A stretch of 64,000 nucleotides of DNA from JBHGAV01 sp041946685 (lineage in GTDB: Bacteria; Acidobacteriota; Terriglobia; Bryobacterales; Bryobacteraceae). The position numbers and the translations under genes were made by a program. Below the pieces are notes generated by a model. It did no database searches and was not told the DNA's origin. It saw nothing but the letters and a program-made list of their open reading frames with translations. Location of the stretch: assembly GCA_041946685.1 (NCBI GenBank), contig JBHGAV010000005.1, positions 50,610 through 114,609 of the forward strand. The letters run 5' to 3'. Shown here one piece after another: positions 33,036-40,629 of the stretch (positions are counted from its first letter, which is position 1; every line of letters begins with the position of its first letter).

Positions 33036-34153
33036 ACGTACTCCCAATCCCTGAGCCACTCGTAGCCGGGGCGAAGCCGGGCCCACATGCGGTTGACGGC
33101 GTCCTCCAGTTCGGCCTTTTCCTTCAGGTCCAGCCGGCGGCGTTCGCGGATCGCCATAACGGCATTGTCGACCTGGTGAATGCTCAGCAAGCCCGGGATG
33201 GGGATCATGACCGGGTTGGCGAGGATGTAGCGGAGGGCGAGGCGCGCCCGCCGGTCGTCCTCCGCCGCATGCGGGTTATTGGGAAAACTGTCCCCCGCGA
33301 ACAGCGAGTTGTCGGCGAACGGCTTGATGCCAAACGCGCCCACGTCATACTCTTTAATTGCGTCGAACAGGCTGTCGGTTGGCAGTTCCTTGCTGCCCGC
33401 CGTGTAGGGGAACAGGACCACCTCGATTTCCTTGGGATAGGCCTCGATCAGCGATTTCAGCCATGCCCGGTTGTGCGACGAAACGCCCGTGAACCGCGCC
33501 TTACCCTGCTGCTTGGCCTTAGCGAGAGCCTCGACGGTGGCCTCTTCCACCCGCTGGAGTTCGCTCAGGTCCGGGACCCCCTCCATGGGCAGAGCGATAC
33601 GCCAGAGGTCGACGTACCCGAGTCCCGTCTCCTTGAGGTTCTCGTCGAGACCTTGCAGCAGCCTGCTCGCAGTCCTCCACTGCGGACTCCGCGGCTCCTT
33701 CCCCTGCCAAGCGTATCCGAGGTAGATCTTGTCCCGCCTCCCTTTGAGAAGCTGGGCATAGGCCACGACCTCCGGCGCCTCCATGGCATCCAGGTAATTG
33801 ATCCCGACTTCGATCGAGTGGGCCAGCACCCGGTCGCGGGATTGCATGAAACCGGGGATCTTGGGATACGAGAAGTCATTGAAACTGTTGTATTGCTTAG
33901 GGACGTTGGCCCTGCCCAGCTCTATCTCGATCCGCTTCCAGTGGCCGCCGAGAGAGATCGCCGAGACCATGAGCCCGGTCTTGCCCAGCCGGCGGTACTC
34001 CATATTCGGGTTGTAGTTGAGTATGTTCCTTGTCGACGCGGCCGCCTTGGCGGGCGGCGCCTTGGTCTGTCCCTGCGCCCGGCCCGCCAGAACGCCGGCC
34101 GCGAGCGCGCCCCCGGCGACGAAATCGCGGCGGTTCATCTTGCTTTCATCCAT
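33032..34153 (-). CDS. Tat-exported aldo/keto reductase-like protein lacking the catalytic tetrad
   Basis: 373 residues with a twin-arginine leader (MNRRDFVAGGALAAGVLAG, residues 6-24). The AKR barrel is recognisable from MEYRRLGKTGLMVSAISLGG to the C-terminal IPGLLSIHQVDNAV. Aligned with the normal AKR at 1998, the Asp survives (Asp122, GINYLDA), but the Tyr position is Pro127, the Lys position Ala148 and the His position Ala187 (DLWRIALPM). Ordinary NADPH-dependent carbonyl reduction is therefore unlikely. Export by Tat would suit a pre-folded, possibly cofactor-bound protein. It is coupled to the lipoprotein gene and follows the sugar isomerase-like gene, which suggests envelope carbohydrate chemistry. 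Confidence 0.82.
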   Translation of the reverse strand: MDESKMNRRDFVAGGALAAGVLAGRAQGQTKAPPAKAAASTRNILNYNPNMEYRRLGKTGLMVSAISLGGHWKRIEIELGRANVPKQYNSFNDFSYPKIPGFMQSRDRVLAHSIEVGINYLDAMEAPEVVAYAQLLKGRRDKIYLGYAWQGKEPRSPQWRTASRLLQGLDENLKETGLGYVDLWRIALPMEGVPDLSELQRVEEATVEALAKAKQQGKARFTGVSSHNRAWLKSLIEAYPKEIEVVLFPYTAGSKELPTDSLFDAIKEYDVGAFGIKPFADNSLFAGDSFPNNPHAAEDDRRARLALRYILANPVMIPIPGLLSIHQVDNAVMAIRERRRLDLKEKAELEDAVNRMWARLRPGYEWLRDWEYV

Positions 34154-34184
34154 CCTATGCCTCCGTGTCGGTATGATTCTGCTC

Positions 34185-35234
34185 CTACGGCTCGAGGTTT
34201 TTCCGCGCCCATTCAATGCTCCTCTGATTGCGTTCATCCTCGAGCTTCACTGCCGCCGCGGGACTTAGCCCGCTGACTTGCGGGAGCGGCGTCTTGGGCC
34301 GGTTCTTCCGAACCAATTCAAGCACATTCGCTACGTCCTTGTCGGGCAGGGGGCTGTATTTATCGCTGAAGAATCCCCTATAGCCGGCAGTTGAAACGGG
34401 GACCTTGACCGGGTCGCGCGTCGCCCCGTCCAGGTAAAAAGGCATGGCCGGGTCCTTGGAGCGCAGCATACGGACCATCTCCTTCAGGTTGAGGATTCCT
34501 TCCCCAAGCGGCACCTCTGACATGAGGAACCCGTCTTCGTAAGAGTCGACGGCCACGTCCTTGATGTGGCACATAAAGATGTACGGGTTCAGCGTCCGCA
34601 GGGTGTCCATAGGGTCTTCACAGAGCGCCATACTTTCACCAAAATCGAAGCAGACGCCCACGTACTCGCAGCCCAGGCGGTCAAGCCAATTCGCGAGCTC
34701 GGCGGCCCGCCAGTCCCCGTGATTCTCGATGGCCAGCCTGACCCTGTTCTTCTCCAGCATCGGCACGGCGAGCGACACCTGGCTCTTCAGGCGCTCGAAT
34801 CCCCGCTGAAACGCAGTAGCGGATTCGAACTGCTCGTAGCGCCGCCCACCCAAAGCGGTGCGCAAACACCTCGCTCCTGCCGCCTTGCAGGCCCCCAGGG
34901 CAAAGTCATAGCGGTACAACTGGCCCTCTTCCACAGGCAACGGAGGCGACTCAAGGATCAGATCGAGGCCCAATGCCCGGATCCGCTGGCCGAGCTTCGC
35001 CGCCAGGTCGAGCTCAATCGCCTGAAGGGTTGTCTCGACTCCACCTAAGCCGAGCTCCCTGCAGCGTTCAACAACATCGAAGGGTCTTGTGCCCCCCGTG
35101 CCCTTGGCCCGCGCGCCGAAGGCCGCGGGCGTCGCGCCCAGCCTCAGGGCACTCCCCTTCAGCCCGTGCATACTCCTTGCCGCAGCCCGAGGCGCGAAGG
35201 ACGCGGCCACCGACAGTATCTCTCTCCTGGTCAT
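34185..35234 (-). CDS. Sugar phosphate isomerase/epimerase-like TIM-barrel protein with Tat-like signal
   Basis: 349 residues from ATG 35234 (ATG 35243 would add three; the AAGAGGG upstream sits better for 35234). The N-terminus MTRREILSVAASFAPRAAA is a twin-arginine type leader. The AP-endonuclease-2/xylose isomerase-like barrel keeps its metal ligands: Glu in LAIENHGD, Asp in VCFDFGES, His in FMCHIKDV, and Glu in VPLGEGILN. It probably isomerises or epimerises a sugar in the periplasm; the substrate is unknown. It diverges from the TonB-dependent receptor gene and lies upstream of the AKR-like and lipoprotein genes on the same strand. Confidence 0.82.
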   Translation of the reverse strand: MTRREILSVAASFAPRAAARSMHGLKGSALRLGATPAAFGARAKGTGGTRPFDVVERCRELGLGGVETTLQAIELDLAAKLGQRIRALGLDLILESPPLPVEEGQLYRYDFALGACKAAGARCLRTALGGRRYEQFESATAFQRGFERLKSQVSLAVPMLEKNRVRLAIENHGDWRAAELANWLDRLGCEYVGVCFDFGESMALCEDPMDTLRTLNPYIFMCHIKDVAVDSYEDGFLMSEVPLGEGILNLKEMVRMLRSKDPAMPFYLDGATRDPVKVPVSTAGYRGFFSDKYSPLPDKDVANVLELVRKNRPKTPLPQVSGLSPAAAVKLEDERNQRSIEWARKNLEP

Positions 35235-35420
35235 TGAATACATCCCTCTTATTCAGGACGAATCAGCTCTTCCGCTCCCCTATCGGATCGATTCTATACC
35301 TTGCGGCGGGCCCAGATAGGTCTATTTTTCTACCGCCTGGCCGGTCCTAGGAAATGAATCACCGGGCGGGATAGCTGTGGGCGATGTGCATAGTTATGCA
35401 GAATTAGGAGCAGATGGAAA

Positions 35421-35445
35421 CCGTTAGCCTCACGATCTTTAACGG
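35421..35445. promoter_or_regulatory. Inverted repeat upstream of the receptor promoter
   Basis: CCGTTA at 35421-35426 and TAACGG at 35440-35445, extended by AAA before and GTTT after. It lies 8 bases before the -35 hexamer, a usual position for an activator or repressor site. Confidence 0.35.
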
Positions 35446-35453
35446 GTTTAACC

Positions 35454-35482
35454 TTGACGGCCCGTTGCACCGAGCTTACACT
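35454..35482 (+). promoter_or_regulatory. Sigma-70-type promoter of the TonB-dependent receptor
   Basis: TTGACG (5 of 6) at 35454-35459 and TACACT (4 of 6) at 35477-35482 with an exact 17-base spacer. Transcription would begin near 35489, 52 bases before the receptor start codon. Confidence 0.6.
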
Positions 35483-35540
35483 TCCACCCGGTGGGGTCGG
35501 ACGGCTCCCGGAAACCTGTCGTGTATAGGAGGAGGCTCGT

Positions 35541-38500
35541 ATGAAAGCTGTGCTCACTGCTCTGTTCCTGTTTCTGATGCTTTCAATTTCGTTGGACGCT
35601 CAGATTATCACCGGGTCAGTGGCTGGTACCGTCGTGGACCCGAGCGGGTCACGTGTCCCGGATGCCACCCTCACGCTCGTCTACCTAAGGGATCAACGCG
35701 AGCTGAGGACGTCCAGCAGCGGCACGGGCGATTTTGTCTTCAGCGGGCTGGAGAGCGGTGAGTACAACCTCACCGTAGCCAAGACGGGCTTCAAGACCCT
35801 CGAGCAGAAGAGCCTCGTGGTGATCACGGGGCAGCGCCTTGCGCTCGGCAATCTCACGCTGCAAGTCGGCGGCGTATCGGAGGTGGTTTCCGTTACGGCG
35901 GAAAGGGGCATGGTGCAGACCCAGAGCTCCGAGCGTGCCGGCACCGTCACTGGCACCCAATTGGAGGGGCTGCTGACGGGAAGCCGCAGCGTTCCATCGC
36001 TGGTATATCTGCTGCCCGGAGTGGTCGCGGCTGGCGACGGTCAGTATCTAACCCGGCAGACCCGGTTCAACGCCGTGGGCGGCCGCACAGACACCAACAC
36101 GGTAATGGTTGACGGAATCCTGTCGACCGACATCGACGACGGCGGCAACCTCAAACTCCAGGTCAGCCAGGACGCCGTGGCTGAAGTTCAAGTCCTGCTC
36201 ACCAACTACCAGGCCGAGCACGGGCGCATGGGAGGCGCCGTGGTGCAACAGGTCACCAAATCCGGCACCCCACAGTTCCACGGTCTGGGCTCTTACTACA
36301 TGCGGCGGGAGTGGATGAACGCCATGGGCTTCTTCAACAACCGCAACAGCGAGGCAAAGCCGCGATACCGCTACAACACGATCACCGGCAACATCGGGGG
36401 CCCGGTTCTGCTCCCCGGCGGCTTCAACCGCAACCGAGATAAGCTGTTCTTCTTCTTCAGCATGGAATACTGGCCGGTCAAGAACCCGATCACACAAAGG
36501 GTCACCATGCCCACGGACCTGGAGAAATCTGGCGATTTCTCCCAGAGCGTGGATCTGGCAAACAAGTTGATCGTGATCAAGGACCCGTTCAACAACGCCG
36601 CGCCATTTGCGGGCAACGTGATTCCCTTAAACCGGATCGATAAGAGCGGCCAGGCCCTGCTGAAGATATTCCCCCAGCCGAACTTCCTCAACCGGGCCGT
36701 TTCCGGCGGCAACTACAACTACACCGCTACCGGCATTACGGACAATCCCAACCGCACCGAAACGATCAAGATCGACTACTACATCAACGCGAACAACAGC
36801 CTGGTTGGCTCCTATAACGGGTTCCGGGAACTGGAGAAGGGCGCGGCGGGCGGTTATTGGCTCGGCAACTGGCAGCAGATGCCGGTGAAGTTTTATGCGC
36901 CCAATAAGGGAGCCTCGCTGCGCTACACGCGGATTATCTCGGCCACGATGGTGAACGAAGCCCAGTTCAGTTGGTTCGCCAATCCCGAAAAGACCACGGC
37001 GGTGACAGATGCCGACTGGCAGAAGCAACTCCGGAAGAATGCGGGCTTCAATGTCGGAATGATCAGCCCGAAAGCCAACCTGGAAGGCGTGTTACCGGCC
37101 GCAACGTTTGGCGGAGTGACCGGAGCCGCTTCGCTGAGGATTTCCGGCAGAATCCCCGTTGACTCCCCGTACAACTTCTATACCTGGAACGACAAGTTCA
37201 CTTACATCCGCGCCAAGCACACATTCAAGGCGGGCGTGACGATCGAGCGGTATTTCCGCGATATCGAGCCGGAATCGACGCAGTACGGGTCGTTCAGCTT
37301 CAGCGGCACCAACGTGAACAACCCGCTCAACACCGGCTATGCTTATGCGAATGCCATCCTGGGGGTGTTCGACTCCTACGTGGAGGACTCCCAGAAGAGC
37401 TGGCAGAGATCCCGGGGGGGAACAATCAACTTCTTCGTGCAGGACACGTGGAAGGCGACCTCCAGGCTGACCTTTGACGTCGGCATGCGCTTCTACTACT
37501 TCACGCCGCACCACACCAAGGACAACAAGATAGCGGGATTCGTGCCGTCCTACTACAAGGCCGCAAACCAGGTCCGGCTCATTCGGCCGTACATTAATGC
37601 CGAGGGAAAGCGGGTTGGCATCGATCCGATCACCGGCACGCTGTTTCCGAATGCGGCCATCGCGGCCATTGTGCCGGGAGTGGGGGATCCGGCGAACGGC
37701 ATGGTGGCGGTGGATCAGCATCCTGAATATCCAAGGGGCATGTTCAATAACCGCGGGATTCAGTACGGGCCCCGGTTCGGGTTCGCCTACGACCCCTTCG
37801 GCAAGAACAAGACGGCGATCCGCGGCGGTTTCGGCGTCTTCTACAATCCTCTGACCACCAACAAGTGGCGGAACCTCTCCACCCAGCCGCCGCAGATCTG
37901 GCAGCCGAATGTCTACTTCGGGCAGCTTTCGACGCTCACCTCCGTACAGTCGTTGATCACGCCGATCACCGCCGTTTACGTGGACCCCGATGGATACATC
38001 CCCACGGTCATGAACTTCAGCTTCGGCATCCAGCAGAACGTCGGGTTCGGCGCCGTTCTGGACGTCTCCTACGTGGGTTCGTTGGGCCGGCATCTGGCGT
38101 GGCAGCGCGATATCAACTACATCGCGATGGGCGCGCGGTTCCTGCCCTCCAACATAGACCCGACCACGAACAGGGTGCTCGACGACAAGTTTCTGCGGCC
38201 TCTGGCCGGATTCAACAACATCAACCGGATGGAGAATGCCGGAACCTCCAACTACAACTCCCTGCAAGTGACGCTCAACCGCCGCTTTACCAGGGGGCTC
38301 CAGATTGGCGGTGCATGGACCTGGTCCAAGGCGATGACGTATGTCGATAGCGACACAACGAACATCGCTGTCCTGGTGCCAATCCGGATTTGGAATTACG
38401 GCATGGCCGGATTCGACCGGACGCACGTCGTGAAGATCAACTATGTCTGGGACCTGCCCAGAACTCCGTGGCAGAATCCTGTCGCCCGGACCATTCTGAA

Positions 38501-38975
38501 CGGGTGGCAACTCTCGGGCATCAGCACCTTCCAGAGCGGCGCGCCCGGAGGCATCGCTGCCACCAGTTCCGTCGGCGTGGACATCACCGGCACCCCTTCT
38601 CAGAGTTTCCGGGCTGACATCACAGGGAATCCCGTGCTGCCAAAGAGCCAGCGCACTTTCGCCAGGAACTTCGACACCAGCGTGGTCCGCATGCCTGCGG
38701 TCGGCACTGTCGGGAACTCCGCAAGGACCGTTCTCCGCCAGCCCGGCATTAACAACTGGGATGCGGAGTTGTTCAAGAACATTCCCATTCACGAGTCGGT
38801 CAGGCTACAGTTCCGGTGGGGAGCGTACAACCTCTTCAACCACACACAGTTCTCGGCTTTCAACACGGCTGCACAGTTCAACGCGTCCAACGTTCAGATC
38901 AACTCCCAGCTCGGCCAGTACACATCAGCCGCGGCCAACCGCAGGCTGGAGCTCGCCGTGCGCCTGTACTACTGA
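35541..38975 (+). CDS. TonB-dependent receptor, Oar-like, with carboxypeptidase-regulatory domain
   Basis: 1144 residues. Signal peptide 1-21 (MKAVLTALFLFLMLSISLDAQ). Residues about 22-105 form a CarboxypepD_reg-like beta-sandwich (GSVAGTVVDPSGSRVPDATL, SGLESGEYNLTVAKTGF). A plug domain follows at about 115-235 (RFNAVGGRTDTNTVMVDGIL, HGRMGGAVVQQVTKSG). The outer-membrane barrel runs to a C-terminus ending -VRLYY, with features such as FFFFSMEYWPVKNP and GPRFGFAYDPFGKNKTAIRGGFG. The Acidobacteria-type family is thought to import oligosaccharides or peptides using TonB energy; no SusD-like partner is present. A GH10 xylanase and a beta-helix protein follow on the same strand, pointing to plant polysaccharide uptake. 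Confidence 0.92.
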   Translation: MKAVLTALFLFLMLSISLDAQIITGSVAGTVVDPSGSRVPDATLTLVYLRDQRELRTSSSGTGDFVFSGLESGEYNLTVAKTGFKTLEQKSLVVITGQRLALGNLTLQVGGVSEVVSVTAERGMVQTQSSERAGTVTGTQLEGLLTGSRSVPSLVYLLPGVVAAGDGQYLTRQTRFNAVGGRTDTNTVMVDGILSTDIDDGGNLKLQVSQDAVAEVQVLLTNYQAEHGRMGGAVVQQVTKSGTPQFHGLGSYYMRREWMNAMGFFNNRNSEAKPRYRYNTITGNIGGPVLLPGGFNRNRDKLFFFFSMEYWPVKNPITQRVTMPTDLEKSGDFSQSVDLANKLIVIKDPFNNAAPFAGNVIPLNRIDKSGQALLKIFPQPNFLNRAVSGGNYNYTATGITDNPNRTETIKIDYYINANNSLVGSYNGFRELEKGAAGGYWLGNWQQMPVKFYAPNKGASLRYTRIISATMVNEAQFSWFANPEKTTAVTDADWQKQLRKNAGFNVGMISPKANLEGVLPAATFGGVTGAASLRISGRIPVDSPYNFYTWNDKFTYIRAKHTFKAGVTIERYFRDIEPESTQYGSFSFSGTNVNNPLNTGYAYANAILGVFDSYVEDSQKSWQRSRGGTINFFVQDTWKATSRLTFDVGMRFYYFTPHHTKDNKIAGFVPSYYKAANQVRLIRPYINAEGKRVGIDPITGTLFPNAAIAAIVPGVGDPANGMVAVDQHPEYPRGMFNNRGIQYGPRFGFAYDPFGKNKTAIRGGFGVFYNPLTTNKWRNLSTQPPQIWQPNVYFGQLSTLTSVQSLITPITAVYVDPDGYIPTVMNFSFGIQQNVGFGAVLDVSYVGSLGRHLAWQRDINYIAMGARFLPSNIDPTTNRVLDDKFLRPLAGFNNINRMENAGTSNYNSLQVTLNRRFTRGLQIGGAWTWSKAMTYVDSDTTNIAVLVPIRIWNYGMAGFDRTHVVKINYVWDLPRTPWQNPVARTILNGWQLSGISTFQSGAPGGIAATSSVGVDITGTPSQSFRADITGNPVLPKSQRTFARNFDTSVVRMPAVGTVGNSARTVLRQPGINNWDAELFKNIPIHESVRLQFRWGAYNLFNHTQFSAFNTAAQFNASNVQINSQLGQYTSAAANRRLELAVRLYY

Positions 38976-38993
38976 GAAAGGCACGCCATGCCC

Positions 38994-39026
38994 CGCTCCC
39001 GGCTGCGCTCAACGCGGCCGGGAGCG
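38994..39026 (+). terminator. Strong hairpin after the TonB-dependent receptor
   Basis: CGCTCCCGGC (38994-39003) pairs perfectly with GCCGGGAGCG (39017-39026) over 10 bases, 18 bases after the receptor stop. No T-run follows, so it may be an attenuator, an mRNA 3'-end stabiliser or a factor-dependent terminator. A possible new promoter starts 8 bases later. Confidence 0.55.
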
Positions 39027-39033
39027 CAAGACC

Positions 39034-39039
39034 TATACT
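39034..39039 (+). promoter_or_regulatory. -10-like element before the xylanase
   Basis: TATACT (5 of 6) lies 29 bases before the xylanase start codon, after the hairpin. A GAGGAAAGG ribosome site lies between. No -35 is evident. Confidence 0.35.
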
Positions 39040-39068
39040 GGCTGGAGGACGCAGAGGAAAGGTGAATT

Positions 39069-40616
39069 ATGTCCGAAGGCCTGAATCGACGCGATTTGCT
39101 GCTTTCGCTCGCCGCGGCCGCACCGCTGGCGAGCGCGGCGGGAGCCAGCCTGACCGCGCGCGCTTTCGACGCGGAAGGCACACCCGCCGGCAAGGCGCAA
39201 CTGGAGTCGTTGCTGCTGTACAACCCTGAAGGCCGCCCTTTTGAACTTCTGCCCAAGGTAACGGCCGAGGGTACGATCGCGATCGGCCTTCCCGGTCAGA
39301 AGTTCGAACTGTCCATGCTGCTTCCGGTTCGCGGCTTCGGCGAAGTGTACCTCTACGCCGACGACGTCCGCGGGCCGGAGGTCCTGCTGAATTATGAGTT
39401 CGCTCGTAGCCGCGCGGCGTTCGTGCGCCGCTACGTAAAGGCCGCGCAAGCCGAGGGCGTGAGCTTCAGCGTGGATGTGACCAAGCGGCTCGAAGACGGC
39501 GAGGCGGCTCTGAAACGCGCCGCCGGCGCCCGCGAAGTTGCAGCCCGTGTGGGACATTCGAACGACTCCCTGGCCGAGACGATGTGGGCCGGAGAAATGG
39601 CCGCACTCGAGCGCGCCCGCCATCGCATAAGGCGGCAGGGACCCCGTCCTGGATTCCTTTTCGGGGCGGGCGCATTTGGGTATGCCCGCTCGGAAGAGTA
39701 TGCCAGGCAGTACGATGCGCTGCTGAACTTCGCCACCCTGCCCTTCTACCGCAACGCCATCGAGCGCACCGAGGGGAATCCGCAGTACACCCAGGTGCAG
39801 GGCATATTGGAGAAGACACTCGGCAAGCCCCTGCTGTTGAAGGGTCACCCTCTGGTGTGGATGCACAACTCCAGCCTTCCTCCCTTCCTGAAGGGCCGGT
39901 CGTTTGAGCAGGTAAAGGAGAGCTGCCGGAACTATGTGCTGGGCAGCGTCGGCCGGTTCCGGTCCCGCATTCACACGTGGGACATCATCAACGAGGCGCA
40001 CGACTGGGCGAATGACCCCAATTTCAGCCAGGAGCAACTCCTGGAGTTGACGCGAATGGCGTCCGAAGCTACCCGGATGGCGGACCCCACGGCGTTCCGC
40101 GTCGTGAATAGCTGCTGCATCTGGGGCGAGTACGTGGCCACGCGGAAGACGTACTCCGGTTCGCTCGACAGGCCGTCGCGCACGCCGTTCGAGTACCTGC
40201 GCGCGCTGAAGGATGCCGGGGTCGACTACGAGGGCATCGGGCTCCAGCTTTACTGTCCCGGGCGGGACATGTTGGAAATCGAGCGCCTGATCGAACGGTT
40301 TTTTGTTTTCGGCAAGCCGATCCATATCACGGAAGCCGGCATTCCTTCGCTGCACGATTTTGGACCTCCCGCCAGGGACAACCCCTATCCCATTAACGCC
40401 GTCTGGCACGGGACGAAATGGAACGAGCAGCTTCAGGCGGATTGGGTCGAACAGTTCTACACGCTCTGCTACAGCATGCCGCAGGTCCAGGCCATCACCT
40501 GGTGGAGTTTCAATGACCCCGGATACATTCCGAACAGCGGTTTTCTGACACGAGATCTGAAACCTAAAGAATCTTACCAACGGCTGTCGAAACTGATCGC
40601 CGGCTGGCGTGGTTGA
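39069..40616 (+). CDS. Exported GH10 endo-1,4-beta-xylanase-like protein
   Basis: 515 residues. The N-terminus GLNRRDLLLSLAAAAPLASAAGA is a twin-arginine type leader. Residues about 30-170 form a separate beta-rich domain, perhaps carbohydrate-binding. The GH10 barrel follows with KPLLLKGHPLVWMHN, the acid/base Glu in HTWDIINEAHDW, and the nucleophile Glu in HITEAGIPS. Both catalytic glutamates are therefore present. It should cut xylan or related beta-glycans in the periplasm. It starts 93 bases after the receptor gene, and the beta-helix gene follows after 13 bases. Confidence 0.88.
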   Translation: MSEGLNRRDLLLSLAAAAPLASAAGASLTARAFDAEGTPAGKAQLESLLLYNPEGRPFELLPKVTAEGTIAIGLPGQKFELSMLLPVRGFGEVYLYADDVRGPEVLLNYEFARSRAAFVRRYVKAAQAEGVSFSVDVTKRLEDGEAALKRAAGAREVAARVGHSNDSLAETMWAGEMAALERARHRIRRQGPRPGFLFGAGAFGYARSEEYARQYDALLNFATLPFYRNAIERTEGNPQYTQVQGILEKTLGKPLLLKGHPLVWMHNSSLPPFLKGRSFEQVKESCRNYVLGSVGRFRSRIHTWDIINEAHDWANDPNFSQEQLLELTRMASEATRMADPTAFRVVNSCCIWGEYVATRKTYSGSLDRPSRTPFEYLRALKDAGVDYEGIGLQLYCPGRDMLEIERLIERFFVFGKPIHITEAGIPSLHDFGPPARDNPYPINAVWHGTKWNEQLQADWVEQFYTLCYSMPQVQAITWWSFNDPGYIPNSGFLTRDLKPKESYQRLSKLIAGWRG

Positions 40617-40629
40617 CGGAGGAACTTGA

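Larger units (their letters stand above)
35235..35540. other. Divergent control region
   Basis: A 306-base gap between the isomerase-like gene and the TonB-dependent receptor. It contains a promoter and an inverted repeat facing the receptor (separate entries) and an AGGAGG ribosome site at about 35528-35534. No ORF or RNA gene is seen in the remainder. Confidence 0.7.

Noticed and set aside
37092..38792. 566-codon open frame antisense to the TonB-dependent receptor
   Set aside because: A shadow of the receptor frame; the translated product is low-complexity and has no start with a ribosome site.
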